NCBI RefSeq assembly: GCF_003012935.1
Contig: NZ_PUDR01000014.1
Coordinates: 1-64,000 of the forward strand
Source of the DNA: Pannonibacter carbonis
GTDB lineage: Bacteria; Pseudomonadota; Alphaproteobacteria; Rhizobiales; Stappiaceae
Length of the DNA: 64,000 nucleotides
Direction of reading: 5' to 3'
Made by a program: the position numbers and the translations under genes. Position 1 is the first letter of the stretch; each line of letters opens with the position of its first letter. Positions 50,234 through 59,442 of this stretch are shown piece after piece. The notes below the pieces were generated by a model, which was not told the DNA's origin, searched no databases, and worked only from the letters and a program-made list of their open reading frames with translations.

Positions 50234-51550
50234 ATGCTGCAGGTGCTTGCAAATCGTACGTATCGCCATCTGTTTCTGGCGCAGGTCATCGCGCTCGTAG
50301 GAACGGGACTGGCGACGGTGGCGCTCGGGCTTCTGGCCTACGACCTTGCCGGCGCTGATGCCGGCGCCGTCCTCGGCACGGCGCTCGCGATCAAGATGGT
50401 CGCCTATGTCGGCGTCGCGCCGGTGGCGGCCGCCTTCGCGGAAAAGTTGCCTCGCCGGACGATGCTGGTCTGTCTGGACCTCGTCAGGGCCGGCGTCGCG
50501 ATCCTGCTGCCGTTAGTCACGGAAGTCTGGCAGGTCTATGTGCTGATCTTCGTGTTGCAGTCGGCCTCGGCCGGCTTCACACCGACCTTTCAGGCGACGA
50601 TCCCCGATGTGTTGCCAGACGAAAAGGAATATACGCGGGCGCTTTCGCTCTCGCGGCTCGCTTACGACCTGGAAAGTGTCGTCAGTCCGATGCTGGCCGC
50701 TGCACTGTTGACGGTCATCAGCTTTCACGACCTGTTCGCCGGAACCGTTGTCGGCTTCCTGTGCTCGGCCGCGCTCGTGATTTCCGTCACGCTGCCGAGC
50801 CCGAAGGTGACCGAGCGCCGCGGCATCTATGATCGCACCACGCGAGGTTTGCGCATCTATCTCGCTACGCCGCGTCTGCGCGGTCTGCTCGCTCTGAATC
50901 TCGCCGTGGCGGCGGCGAGCGCCATGGTGATCGTCAATACAGTGGTGCTCGTACAGGCCGACTTCGGCCTTAGCCAGCGTGCCACGGCACTCGCATTGGC
51001 GGCCTTCGGAGCGGGCTCCATGACGGCCGCGCTGTTCCTGCCGCGCATGCTCGACAAGCTCCCCGACCGAACGGCGATGATTCTAGGCGCCGGCCTTCTC
51101 GTCGCAGGATTGTTCGCCGGCTCTACAGTCTTCAGCTATGGCGTTCTGCTGCCGCTTTGGTTCGTCCTCGGCCTCGGCTATTCTCTGGCACAGACGCCAT
51201 CCGGGCGGCTGCTCCGACGTTCTGCTCACGCGGAAGACCGGCCCGCGCTTTTTGCGGCTCAATTCGCGCTGTCGCATGCATGCTGGCTGGTCACCTATCC
51301 GCTCGCCGGTTGGCTGGGGGCGGAAATGGGGCTGACGCCGACATTCATAGTGCTAGGCATCGTCGCCGCTGCCGCTGTCGGTGCCGCATCTCTCCTGTGG
51401 CCAGCGAGCGATCCGGATGAGATCGAACATGTCCACGACGATCTTGTCCCGAGCCATCCGCACCTTGTCGACGCGGTTGCGGTTACAAGAGGGTGGCGCC
51501 ATCGTCATGCTTTCGTGATCGATAGCCATCACGCTACCTGGCCACGATGA
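50234..51550 (+). CDS. MFS exporter, NreB-like (nickel/cobalt)
   Basis: 438 aa with about 12 membrane segments. Its C-terminal cytoplasmic tail is His-rich (EIEHVHDDLVPSHPHLVD, WRHRHAFVIDSHHATWPR, 9 His in the last 40 residues), as in NreB nickel exporters. It starts 11 nt after the RcnR-like gene and is presumably co-transcribed. Export of Ni or Co is inferred from the regulator and tail. Confidence 0.8.
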   Translation: MLQVLANRTYRHLFLAQVIALVGTGLATVALGLLAYDLAGADAGAVLGTALAIKMVAYVGVAPVAAAFAEKLPRRTMLVCLDLVRAGVAILLPLVTEVWQVYVLIFVLQSASAGFTPTFQATIPDVLPDEKEYTRALSLSRLAYDLESVVSPMLAAALLTVISFHDLFAGTVVGFLCSAALVISVTLPSPKVTERRGIYDRTTRGLRIYLATPRLRGLLALNLAVAAASAMVIVNTVVLVQADFGLSQRATALALAAFGAGSMTAALFLPRMLDKLPDRTAMILGAGLLVAGLFAGSTVFSYGVLLPLWFVLGLGYSLAQTPSGRLLRRSAHAEDRPALFAAQFALSHACWLVTYPLAGWLGAEMGLTPTFIVLGIVAAAAVGAASLLWPASDPDEIEHVHDDLVPSHPHLVDAVAVTRGWRHRHAFVIDSHHATWPR

Positions 51551-51589
51551 TGGGACCGTCGCGATAAGCCGGAGATCCGGGACGGCACG

Positions 51590-52090
51590 TTACTGGAGCC
51601 GGCTCGCGATCCGCTCCATTTGCTGGATCTCCGCGCGTTGCGCCTTGGTGATGGCTTCGCATAGCGTCTTGAGCTCGGCGTCGGCGAGTTTGGCTTCACG
51701 GCACATAAGGATCGCTCCCGAGTGATGCGGGATCATCGAGGCGATGAACTGCCGATCGCCGATCAAGGCCTGGGTGCGAGTGGCCCAGAAGGAGCCGGCG
51801 GTCAGGATTACGAGCGCGACGTAGAGCCCGATGTTGGCGCTCCGGTTCGGGAACATGCCAGGCATCGTCGCCAACATGAATATGCCCATCGGGGCCCACA
51901 TGGTGACCGCCATGTAGAGCATGTTCAGATTGTTCCTGAAGTCGCCCCAACCGTCGATCATCGAGAACATCACGATGTACATGACGGCGAGCCCCAGGAT
52001 CATGTTGATCCAGAACATCAGGTACGGTCGCCCGTGCCCGCCATGACCGGCTCTGTCGTGATCGTGTTTCATTGTATTGTCGCTCCGCAT
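51590..52090 (-). CDS. Membrane DUF305 protein
   Basis: 166 aa. The His-rich N-terminus (MKHDHDRAGHGGHGRPY) is followed by three membrane segments (YLMFWINMILGLAVMYIVMF; MLYMAVTMWAPMGIFMLATM; IGLYVALVILTAGSFWA) and a C-terminal DUF305 helical domain with SMIPHHSGAILMCREAKLAD. DUF305 proteins are ferritin-like and are linked to copper handling in some bacteria. The start at 52090 has AGGAG upstream. It is third in the csoR-grx operon. Confidence 0.82.
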   Translation of the reverse strand: MRSDNTMKHDHDRAGHGGHGRPYLMFWINMILGLAVMYIVMFSMIDGWGDFRNNLNMLYMAVTMWAPMGIFMLATMPGMFPNRSANIGLYVALVILTAGSFWATRTQALIGDRQFIASMIPHHSGAILMCREAKLADAELKTLCEAITKAQRAEIQQMERIASRLQ

Positions 52091-52112
52091 ATCGTGCTCC
52101 TCTCTTCCCGCT

Positions 52113-52871
52113 TTAGTGCATGAGGCCCAAGGGCTTGACGATCATCCAGACCGCCATGGCGACCATCATCAGGTTCTCGGTCAGCGAGACGAAGCCGAGC
52201 GGTACATTGCTGTCGCCGCCGACGCAGGCGCACTTGAGTTCTCGCTTGTCGATGTAGACAGCCTTGAACACCGAGATCGCACCGATACCGCCGATGAAGA
52301 GAGCGACGGGGATCGACAGCCACATCAGAGCACCGGCCATCATCAGAACGCCTGCGAGCGCTTCGGCGAACGGGTAGATATAGGCATAGCGGACCCAGCG
52401 CTGCGCCAGCAGATCGTAGTTCAGGAACATGGTGGCGAAGCCCTCCACGTCCTTGAGCTTCTGGAGTGCCAGCAGACACATGGCGATGGCGACAAACCAC
52501 TCCGCCGTCTGCACGGTCGCGAAGTTGCCGAAAGCTGCCCAGCTCGCCGCGACCGCCATCAGCGCGGCCATCGCGAACAGAGCGATGACGGGTTTGTAGG
52601 TGACGGCGTCCTTCTCCTTGACCTCGCCGCCGAAGAACTTGACGAGGTCGTCGTACCCGCCAATCCGCTTGCCGTCGATGAAGGTCTGAGGGGTCGTTTC
52701 GACCCCATATTTCTTCTTGAACGCGTCGGTTTCCTCGCGTGACGTCAGATGGTGATCGTCGACGAGGTAGCCTTCACGCTGGAGCAGGTCGAGTGCTTTC
52801 AGCCCATAGGGACAGGTGTGCTTCTCCATCACCATGCGATGGAGCTCGGCTGTTTTGGATCCAGATGCCAT
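52113..52871 (-). CDS. Glutaredoxin-MauE fusion protein
   Basis: 252 aa. Residues about 14-80 are glutaredoxin-like: HTCPYGLKALDLLQREG (CPYG, with the second Cys replaced by Gly), VETTPQTFIDGKRIGGYDDL. Residues about 95-250 form four membrane helices of the MauE/DoxX type (PVIALFAMAALMAVAASWAA; VGGDSNVPLGFVSLTENLMM), with ELKCACVGGDS near the end. It probably moves thiol electrons across the membrane. It is downstream of csoR by 15 nt. Confidence 0.82.
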   Translation of the reverse strand: MASGSKTAELHRMVMEKHTCPYGLKALDLLQREGYLVDDHHLTSREETDAFKKKYGVETTPQTFIDGKRIGGYDDLVKFFGGEVKEKDAVTYKPVIALFAMAALMAVAASWAAFGNFATVQTAEWFVAIAMCLLALQKLKDVEGFATMFLNYDLLAQRWVRYAYIYPFAEALAGVLMMAGALMWLSIPVALFIGGIGAISVFKAVYIDKRELKCACVGGDSNVPLGFVSLTENLMMVAMAVWMIVKPLGLMH

Positions 52872-52886
52872 AGGGTGCCTTTCTGA

Positions 52887-53174
52887 TCAGAGCTTCGCCT
52901 TGGCGAAGACCTCGACGAGTTCGTCGAACTTCCTTCGCTGAAGGATGGGATCGCCGGAGGCCATCGCCTCCTCGACACAACAGGCAGCGTGCGACCGCAG
53001 GACCCTATCCTCGACCTTTGAGAGGGCTGCCTTCACGGCATGAATCTGGTGGAGGATGTCGATGCAGTAGCGTTCATCCTCGACCATCTGCCCGACACCG
53101 CGAACCTGGCCAGCAATCCGGGCGAGCGAATCCGTAATCGCCTTCTTGTCTTTCGAGCACATTTTTCTACCCAT
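52887..53174 (-). CDS. csoR: CsoR-family metal-sensing repressor
   Basis: 95 aa. DUF156 fold: SLARIAGQVRGVGQMVEDER, YCIDILHQIHAVKAALSKVE, and SHAACCVEEAM. Cys-x(n)-His-x3-Cys is present, as in Cu(I)-binding CsoR. The first ATG (53174) overlaps its own operator, so translation may start at the second Met (53162, reading MCSKDKKAI). It controls the leftward grx-DUF305 genes and probably the divergent MFS/ATP-grasp pair. Confidence 0.85.
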   Translation of the reverse strand: MGRKMCSKDKKAITDSLARIAGQVRGVGQMVEDERYCIDILHQIHAVKAALSKVEDRVLRSHAACCVEEAMASGDPILQRRKFDELVEVFAKAKL

Positions 53175-53189
53175 ACCCTGTCAGGGTAT
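53173..53189. promoter_or_regulatory. CsoR operator
   Basis: ATACCCTG-T-CAGGGTAT is a perfect 8-bp inverted repeat between csoR and the divergent MFS gene. CsoR sites have this TACCC...GGGTA form. Confidence 0.8.
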
Positions 53190-53264
53190 ATAAGCCTTAA
53201 CGGAGCCTTCGGTTCCCGAAGGATATTGGCTTTCTGACCAAGGAGGTTCGATCTGAGGAGCGAG

Positions 53265-54449
53265 ATGACGGATCAATCAGGCGCGCGACGCAACATTGCC
53301 GTTTTGACTACCGCGCAGGCGCTCGGGGGATCGAGTGCGCCAATCGTCATGTCGCTCGGTGGGCTGGTCGGCCAACAACTCTCAGGCAATCCCGCTTGGG
53401 TGACGCTACCCGTCAGCCTTTTCGGGGTGGGACTTGCCCTCGGCACGCTACCCGCCGCTCTCCTTATGCGCGCCTGGGGGCGGCGCAACGCTTACGTCTT
53501 CGCCGCGGCGGTCGGCGTTGCGGCGGGCCTGATCGCCGCTTTCGGCATCTTCCTGACGTCGTTCGCGATCTTCTGCATCGGTAGTTTCACAGCGGGGCTC
53601 TACGGGTCCTACATCCAGAGCTACCGTTTTGCGGCGGCCGACGCAGCAGAGGGCGCCTTGAAGGCGCGCGCGATTTCCTGGGTGATGGTCGGTGGCCTGA
53701 TCGCAGCCGTTGTCGGGCCGCAATTGGTGATCTGGACACGCGATGCCGTCACTCAGACACCCTATGCCGGAAGTTTCCTCAGTCAGGCCGCGCTGGCACT
53801 GTTGTCGGTCCCGGTACTGCTCATGCTGCGCGCCTCCGCATCTGGCGGAGAGGCCGCGTCCGAGAACTCAGGCAGGTCACTGCTCCAGATCCTGGCGATG
53901 CCCAGATATCTCCTCGCGGTCGCGACCGGCGTCGCATCCTACGGCTTGATGGCTTTCGTCATGACCGCCGCTCCGATCGCAATGGTCGGACACGGCCTTT
54001 CCGTGGATGATGCCGCGCTCGGCATCCAGTGGCATCTCCTGGCGATGTTCGGCCCAAGCTTCGTCACCGGTCGGCTGATCGCGAGGTTCGGCAAGGAGCG
54101 CGTATCGGCCGCGGGACTGGTGCTGATCGCGCTCTCGGGAATCGTCGCGCTTGCCGGACCAGGCCTTCTCAGTTTCTGGTTCTCGCTCGCTCTCCTGGGG
54201 ATAGGCTGGAACTTCAGCTTCATCGGCGCGACCGCGATGGTCACCGAATGTCATACGTCAGGCGAGCGCGCGAAAGCCCAAGGGTTCAACGATTTCATGG
54301 TATTCGGCGTCACGGCGGTCGTCTCGTTTCTGGCAGGAAGCGTGCTTCACAGCTGGGGCTGGGAGACAATCAACTGGTTGTTGTTTCCGGCAGTCGCCGT
54401 GATCCTCGTTCCGTTACTTCTGCAGGCAGGGCGCGGGGGCGCGAGGTAG
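53265..54449 (+). CDS. MFS transporter under CsoR-type control
   Basis: 394 aa with 12 predicted membrane segments and the RxGRRN-like loop AWGRRNAY between helices 2 and 3. No His-rich tail is present, unlike the NreB-like protein. It starts after AAGGAGGTTCGATCTGAGGA, with AGGAG closest to ATG. It is paired with the ATP-grasp gene 2 nt downstream. Substrate is unknown; the operator points to metal stress. Confidence 0.8.
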   Translation: MTDQSGARRNIAVLTTAQALGGSSAPIVMSLGGLVGQQLSGNPAWVTLPVSLFGVGLALGTLPAALLMRAWGRRNAYVFAAAVGVAAGLIAAFGIFLTSFAIFCIGSFTAGLYGSYIQSYRFAAADAAEGALKARAISWVMVGGLIAAVVGPQLVIWTRDAVTQTPYAGSFLSQAALALLSVPVLLMLRASASGGEAASENSGRSLLQILAMPRYLLAVATGVASYGLMAFVMTAAPIAMVGHGLSVDDAALGIQWHLLAMFGPSFVTGRLIARFGKERVSAAGLVLIALSGIVALAGPGLLSFWFSLALLGIGWNFSFIGATAMVTECHTSGERAKAQGFNDFMVFGVTAVVSFLAGSVLHSWGWETINWLLFPAVAVILVPLLLQAGRGGAR

Positions 54450-54451
54450 AT

Positions 54452-55780
54452 ATGGATATGGGCGGTGACGCGACTTCTCGGGATATGAATGCAGATTGTG
54501 TCTGCCTCACGCTGGACCGGGCCGCTCTGGAACAGGCATTCGAGCGGGAAACCGGCAAGGTGCTGCAGGAGCGGCCTTTGTCGGAACTGCGGCCTACGCT
54601 GGTCTCCAACCAGACGGTGTTCATAGCGCCCGAGCATATGGAAACAATGGCGCGCCTCATCGTGACGATTGACGCCGTCGCAAAATGCGAAGGTTACCGC
54701 AAGGCCGTACTCGAAGCGGCTCCTCAGATCGCCCGGTTCGAGCCTGGGCCGATCGGGATTTTCATGAGCTATGATTTTCATCTCGGGCCGGGCGGCCCCA
54801 AGCTCATCGAGATCAACACCAATGCAGGAGGGGGGCTCGTGAATGCGCTCGTGGCTCGCGCCCAGAAAGCGTGCTGCGACGCCATCGACCGCATTTTTCC
54901 AGAATCCTCCGTTACGGGAGAGATCGAGGAGGTGTTCCTTGCCGGTTTTCGCAGCGAATGGCGGAGGCAAAAGCTGGACAGGGATCTATCGACGATCGCC
55001 ATCGTGGACGCCGAACCGCAGGCCCAATACCTTTATCCCGAATTCGTGCTGTTCCGGAGTCTGTTCGAGCGCCACGGCATCACGGCCGTCATCACCGCAC
55101 CGGAATCGCTTGATTATCGCGACGGTCGGCTGTGGAGCGGCACGGTGCCGATCGACCTGGTCTACAATCGGCTGACGGACTTCGCTTTCGACGAACCCGC
55201 AAGCGCGGCGCTTCGCTCAGCCTATCTCGCAGGCGATGTCGTGGTGACGCCGAACCCGTGGGCTCATGCCGTGTTCGCCGACAAGAGGAACCTGGTCCGT
55301 CTCACCGACGCCCCAACGCTTCGGGACTGGGGTGTGGATGTGGAGCGGAGCGCGCTTCTTCGCGAGGGTATTGCAGCAACCGAGTTCGTTTCGCTGGAGA
55401 AGGCGGACGATCTTTGGGCGCGCCGCGACAAGCTGTTCTTCAAGCCGGTCGCGGGTTTCGGCGGGAGAGCCACCTATCGTGGCGACAAGGTCACGCGCCG
55501 CGTCTGGCAAAGCATTCTGGAAGGCGACTACATTGCCCAGGAACTGGTCCCGCCGAGCAACCGGACCGTGGTCGTCGACGGTCGCCGCGAAATCATGAAG
55601 GTCGATTTCCGCAACTATGCCTATGACGGGGCCGTACAACTCGTGGCGGCCAGACTCTATCAGGGGCAGACGACGAACTTCCGCACGCCCGGCGGCGGCT
55701 TTGCCCCTGTCGCGTGGGCCAAGCCGGAGAGCTTTGGCACCCTTCATGACTGCCTGCCGGACGGTAGCAGTTGCGCCTGA
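54452..55780 (+). CDS. ATP-grasp-like ligase, unknown product
   Basis: 442 aa from ATG 54452, GAGG 5 nt upstream. YDFHLGPGGPKLIEINTNAG (about residues 108-127) is the acidic metal/ATP site of ATP-grasp enzymes. FFKPVAGFGGRATYRGDKVT and GDYIAQELVPPSN (about 330-370) provide the Lys and Glu of the ATP lobe, here after the EINxN motif, so the fold may be circularly permuted as in glutathionylspermidine-synthase-like enzymes. It is coupled to the MFS gene. It may make a small peptide or thiol that the MFS protein exports; this is inference. Confidence 0.75.
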   Translation: MDMGGDATSRDMNADCVCLTLDRAALEQAFERETGKVLQERPLSELRPTLVSNQTVFIAPEHMETMARLIVTIDAVAKCEGYRKAVLEAAPQIARFEPGPIGIFMSYDFHLGPGGPKLIEINTNAGGGLVNALVARAQKACCDAIDRIFPESSVTGEIEEVFLAGFRSEWRRQKLDRDLSTIAIVDAEPQAQYLYPEFVLFRSLFERHGITAVITAPESLDYRDGRLWSGTVPIDLVYNRLTDFAFDEPASAALRSAYLAGDVVVTPNPWAHAVFADKRNLVRLTDAPTLRDWGVDVERSALLREGIAATEFVSLEKADDLWARRDKLFFKPVAGFGGRATYRGDKVTRRVWQSILEGDYIAQELVPPSNRTVVVDGRREIMKVDFRNYAYDGAVQLVAARLYQGQTTNFRTPGGGFAPVAWAKPESFGTLHDCLPDGSSCA

Positions 55781-55826
55781 ATCTTGGCGGTTGGACACGC
55801 TACTCTTTTCCCGGGCGTCATCTGCG

Positions 55827-56276
55827 TTATTGAACGACCCGGGCGATTGCTCCGCTGCGGGGCTGGATCGAGAGATCTTCGCCCTCCTGATCGCTTTCGA
55901 GGCGCTGCAAGATCGGGCAATGCGGGCGGTGATCGCCCTGGCAGGAATTGACGAGCATGGTCAGCGTTTTGGCCATGTCCTGAAGACCTTTGATCTTGCT
56001 CTCCAACTCCGCGATGTGGCCCTGAGCCAGCCGCTTGACCTCGGCGCTTTGGCGGGTTTCGTCGCGCCAGAGGCCCAGCAGGTCGCTGATCTCTGCGACG
56101 GAAAAGCCGAGATCTCGCGACCGGCGGATGAAGCGCAGCATGTGGACATCCGTGTCGGAATAGTCGCGATAGCCGGAATCCTTCCGATCGGCCTTGGGGA
56201 TCAGGCCCGTCTGCTCGTAGTAGCGGATCATCTTGGCCGAGACGCCAGAGGCTTTCGACGCTTGTCCGATATTCAT
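55827..56276 (-). CDS. cueR: CueR, Cu(I)-responsive MerR-family activator
   Basis: 149 aa. The MerR HTH (MNIGQASKASGVSAKMIRYY, then EQTGLIPKADRKDSGYRDY) and long dimer helix are followed by the metal loop CQGDHRPHCPIL, with the two cysteines spaced as in CueR. It lies downstream of copA in the same direction and should activate the three CueR-type promoters at 59117, 59172 and 63469. Confidence 0.92.
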   Translation of the reverse strand: MNIGQASKASGVSAKMIRYYEQTGLIPKADRKDSGYRDYSDTDVHMLRFIRRSRDLGFSVAEISDLLGLWRDETRQSAEVKRLAQGHIAELESKIKGLQDMAKTLTMLVNSCQGDHRPHCPILQRLESDQEGEDLSIQPRSGAIARVVQ

Positions 56277-56298
56277 CTGCGTTTCTCCCTATGTTGAA

Positions 56299-56325
56299 AC
56301 AGCCGGTCCTCACAGGACCGGCTGT
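56299..56325. terminator. Perfect hairpin between copA and cueR
   Basis: ACAGCCGGTCCT-CAC-AGGACCGGCTGT, a 12-bp stem with a 3-nt loop, directly after the copA stop. It has no T-tract on the copA strand, so it probably trims or attenuates read-through from copA into cueR. Confidence 0.6.
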
Positions 56326-56334
56326 CTGTTGGTG

Positions 56335-59076
56335 TCAGTTGGCGACCTTGAACCGGCGCAGCCGCAAGGCGTTGCCGAGGACGAAGACGCTGGACAGCGC
56401 CATCGCGCCTGCCGCGAAGACCGGCGAGAGCAGGATGCCGTAGGCCGGGTAGAGCAGGCCTGCTGCAACCGGGATCAGAGCCGTGTTATAGGCGAAGGCC
56501 CAGAACAGGTTCTGCCGGATGTTGCCGATCGTCGCCTTCGACAGCGCGATCGCATTCGGCACGCCCTGCAGGCTGCCCGACATCAGCACCACGTCCGCCG
56601 CCTCGATGGCGATGTCCGTGCCAGTGCCGATGGCGAGGCCGACATCAGCTTCGGCCAGCGCCGGGGCGTCGTTGATGCCGTCGCCGACGAAGGCAACCTT
56701 GCCGTACTGGCCCTTGAGCCGGCGAACCGCCTCGACCTTGCCGTCCGGCAGGACTTCGGCCACCACTTCGTCGATCCCCAGCTTCGCCGCGATGGCCTTG
56801 GCCGTGCGGGCATTGTCGCCGGTGATCATCGCCACCTTCAGACCGAGATCATGCATGGCCTTGATCGCGGCCGGCGTCGTCGCCTTGATCGGGTCGGCTA
56901 CGGCGATGATCGCTGCCAGCTTGCCGTCGATCGCGGCATAGAGCGGCGACTTGCCCTCGTTGCCCAACCGTTCGGCGACCTTGGCGAAGCCTCCCACATC
57001 ATAGCCGAGTTGAACCATGTAGCGGTCGGCGCCGATCTCGACGCGCTTGCCGTCTACAGTAGCCTTCACGCCGAGCCCGGTGACCGACTCGAAGTCCGAG
57101 ACGGCCGGCATTGCGGTGTCTTCAGCGATCGCGGCATCGACGATGGCGCGGGCGATCGGATGTTCCGACTTGGCCTCGACGGCGGCCACCAGCGCCAGAA
57201 CCTGCGACCGGTCGAAGCCGATGGCCAGCTCGAGATCGGTCAGCGCGGGCTTGCCTTCCGTCAGCGTGCCCGTCTTGTCGACGGCGACGACCTTGGCGTC
57301 CTTCAGGAGCTGGAGCGCCTCGCCCTTGCGGAAGAGCACACCCAGTTCCGCGCCCCGCCCGGTTCCGACCATGATCGAGGTCGGCGTGGCCAGACCCATG
57401 GCGCAGGGGCAGGCGATGATCAGCACGGCAACCGCATTCACCAGCGCGAAGGTCAGCGCCGGCGACGGGCCGAAATAGAGCCATGCCGCGAAGGTGAGGG
57501 CCGCCACAGCGAAGACCGTCGGGACGAACCACATGGTCACCTTGTCGACCAGGGCCTGGATCGGCAGCTTCGAACCCTGCGCTTCCTCGACCATGCGAAT
57601 GATCTGCGACAGCACGGTGTTGCCGCCGACCGCCGTCGCCCGGAACGCGAAGGCGCCCTTCTGATTGACCGTACCGCCGACGACCTCGCTGCCGTCCTTC
57701 TTCGACACAGGGATCGGCTCGCCGGTGATCATCGACTCGTCGACATAGCTCTCGCCCTCGACGACTTCACCATCGACCGGGACGCGTTCGCCGGGGCGGA
57801 CCTCGACGATGTCGCCCGAAACGACCGCTGCGATCGGCAGATCGACGGTTCCGCCGTCTCGGCGAACACGGGCGGTCTTGGCCTGGAGACCCACGAGGCG
57901 CTTGATCGCCTCGGAGGTCCGGCCCTTGGCGCGCGCCTCGAGCAGGCGGCCGAGCAGGATCAGCGTCACGATGACGGCCGCCGCCTCGAAATAGACGTTG
58001 ACCGTGCCAGCGGGCAGGAAACCAGGCGCAAAGGTCGCGACCAGCGAGAAGCCGTACGCTGCGAGCGAGCCGACAGCGACTAGCGAGTTCATGTCCGGCG
58101 CCAGGCGCCAGAGCGCCGGCAATCCTTTATCATAGAAGCGGATGCCGGGGACGAACAGGACGAGCGTCGTCAGCGCGAACTGGACGTACCAGCTGTTCTG
58201 CATGCCAATCGTGGACTCGATCATGGCGTGCACGCCGGGAATGAGGTGTGAGCCCATCTCCAGCAGGAAGACCGGAGCAGTCAGAACCGCGGCAAGCGTG
58301 AAGGCGCGGGTGAGCTCGCGGCGCTCGGCCTCCTTCTTCTCGGTGCGATCGTCCGTCACGGCCTGATTGGCCATCGACCCGGCATCGGACAGAAGCTTCG
58401 CTTCGTAGCCAGCATTTGCGATCGCCGCGATCAGCGCCGCACTTTCCGCACTCCCGCGGATCGTCGCTTTCTCGGTCGCGAGGTTGACGATGGCCTGGGT
58501 CACGCCGGGCACTTCCTTCAGCGCGCGCTCGACACGGCCGACGCAGGACGCGCAGGTCATGCCTTCGATCGCCAGGTCGACGGAACGCTCCGCGATGGGG
58601 GAATTGATCAGCTTCGCCTCATAGCCCGACGCCTCGATCGCCGCGACCAGCGCAGCGCTGTCCGCCGAGCCCTTGATCGTGGCCTTCTCGGTCGCGAGGT
58701 TGACGGTCGCTTCGGTCACTCCGGCAACAGCCTTCAGCGCACGCTCGACACGGCCCACGCAGGAGGCACAGGTCATACCCTCGATGGCGATCTCGACCGG
58801 GCGGGAGGCGGGGGTGGTGGTCGCCGGCGCAGCCAGGAAGCTCGCTGGAACCTCATAGCCCGCCTTCTCCACAGCCTTGACGAGCGCGGCGCGGTCCACG
58901 GACGCATCCGCGGTGATGCGCGCCTTCTCGGTCGCGAGATTAACGACGGCGTCGCTCACGCCGGGAATGGCTTTCAGGGCCTTTTCAACGCGCCCAACGC
59001 AGGACGCGCAGGTCATCCCCTCGATGGGAAGGGATATCGATGTAGACAGATCAATTGTACGAACGGGGGCATTCAT
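56335..59076 (-). CDS. copA: CopA, Cu(I)-exporting P1B-type ATPase with three HMA domains
   Basis: 913 aa. Three N-terminal GMTCASC metal-binding domains (about residues 20, 98 and 172) precede eight membrane helices. [13 protein letters not shown] (CPC, about residue 555) is the Cu transport site; [11 protein letters not shown] (phosphorylation Asp, about 600), the SEHPIARAI region (HP) and [16 protein letters not shown] are all intact. Most CopA proteins have one or two HMA domains; three near-identical repeats suggest internal duplication. It is transcribed from the CueR promoter at 59117-59146. Confidence 0.96.
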   Translation of the reverse strand: MNAPVRTIDLSTSISLPIEGMTCASCVGRVEKALKAIPGVSDAVVNLATEKARITADASVDRAALVKAVEKAGYEVPASFLAAPATTTPASRPVEIAIEGMTCASCVGRVERALKAVAGVTEATVNLATEKATIKGSADSAALVAAIEASGYEAKLINSPIAERSVDLAIEGMTCASCVGRVERALKEVPGVTQAIVNLATEKATIRGSAESAALIAAIANAGYEAKLLSDAGSMANQAVTDDRTEKKEAERRELTRAFTLAAVLTAPVFLLEMGSHLIPGVHAMIESTIGMQNSWYVQFALTTLVLFVPGIRFYDKGLPALWRLAPDMNSLVAVGSLAAYGFSLVATFAPGFLPAGTVNVYFEAAAVIVTLILLGRLLEARAKGRTSEAIKRLVGLQAKTARVRRDGGTVDLPIAAVVSGDIVEVRPGERVPVDGEVVEGESYVDESMITGEPIPVSKKDGSEVVGGTVNQKGAFAFRATAVGGNTVLSQIIRMVEEAQGSKLPIQALVDKVTMWFVPTVFAVAALTFAAWLYFGPSPALTFALVNAVAVLIIACPCAMGLATPTSIMVGTGRGAELGVLFRKGEALQLLKDAKVVAVDKTGTLTEGKPALTDLELAIGFDRSQVLALVAAVEAKSEHPIARAIVDAAIAEDTAMPAVSDFESVTGLGVKATVDGKRVEIGADRYMVQLGYDVGGFAKVAERLGNEGKSPLYAAIDGKLAAIIAVADPIKATTPAAIKAMHDLGLKVAMITGDNARTAKAIAAKLGIDEVVAEVLPDGKVEAVRRLKGQYGKVAFVGDGINDAPALAEADVGLAIGTGTDIAIEAADVVLMSGSLQGVPNAIALSKATIGNIRQNLFWAFAYNTALIPVAAGLLYPAYGILLSPVFAAGAMALSSVFVLGNALRLRRFKVAN

Positions 59077-59116
59077 GGCCGCCTCCTTTCTCGTTTCGAA
59101 TTCGAGTTCGCGAGGA

Positions 59117-59146
59117 AGATGGGGCTTCCAACCATGGGAAGGTCAA
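59117..59146 (-). promoter_or_regulatory. CueR-type promoter of copA
   Basis: On the minus strand TTGACC (59146-59141) is followed by CTTCCCATGGTTGGAAGCC and CCATCT, giving the 19-bp spacer and inverted repeat (CTTCC/GGAAG) typical of MerR-family activated promoters. Confidence 0.8.
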
Positions 59147-59171
59147 TAGCTGATTTTTCGAAAGATGTCCC

Positions 59172-59201
59172 TTGACCTTACCATGGTTGGAAGCCCCACG
59201 T
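59172..59201 (+). promoter_or_regulatory. CueR-type promoter of the copZ-DUF305-MCO operon
   Basis: TTGACC at 59172-59177, then TTACCATGGTTGGAAGCCC and CACGTT: the same site as that of copA in the opposite direction, with one change in the left arm. Confidence 0.78.
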
Positions 59202-59236
59202 TCGGTTCCACGAGAGCAAACCAAAGGAGATCAGTT

Positions 59237-59431
59237 GTGGAACTGAAAATCGAAAACATGACCTGCGGCGGCTGCGCCAAATCGGTGACGAAGGCGATTC
59301 AGTCGCTCGACGCCACCGCCAAGATCGAAACCAACCCGGCCGCTCGTACCGTCAAGGTCGAGACCAGCGCCTCGCAGGCTGCCCTGCGACAGGTTCTCGA
59401 AGAGGCGGGCTATCCGGCGGCGAGCAACTGA
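59237..59431 (+). CDS. copZ: CopZ-like copper chaperone (HMA domain)
   Basis: 64 aa from a GTG with AGGAG 7 nt upstream. [19 protein letters not shown] (GMTCxxC-type, here MTCGGC) and the ferredoxin-like fold match small Cu(I) chaperones that hand copper to CopA. It is the first gene of the rightward copper operon. Confidence 0.88.
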   Translation: MELKIENMTCGGCAKSVTKAIQSLDATAKIETNPAARTVKVETSASQAALRQVLEEAGYPAASN

Positions 59432-59442
59432 TCGGGAGCGGA

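Noticed and set aside
54029-54451. N-terminal extension of the ATP-grasp gene into the MFS gene
   Set aside because: The extension is out of frame with the MFS protein and has no similarity; ATG 54452 has GAGG at correct spacing.
56233-58083. 616-codon frame antisense to copA
   Set aside because: Asp/Arg/His-rich shadow of a strongly biased gene; copA motifs are unambiguous.
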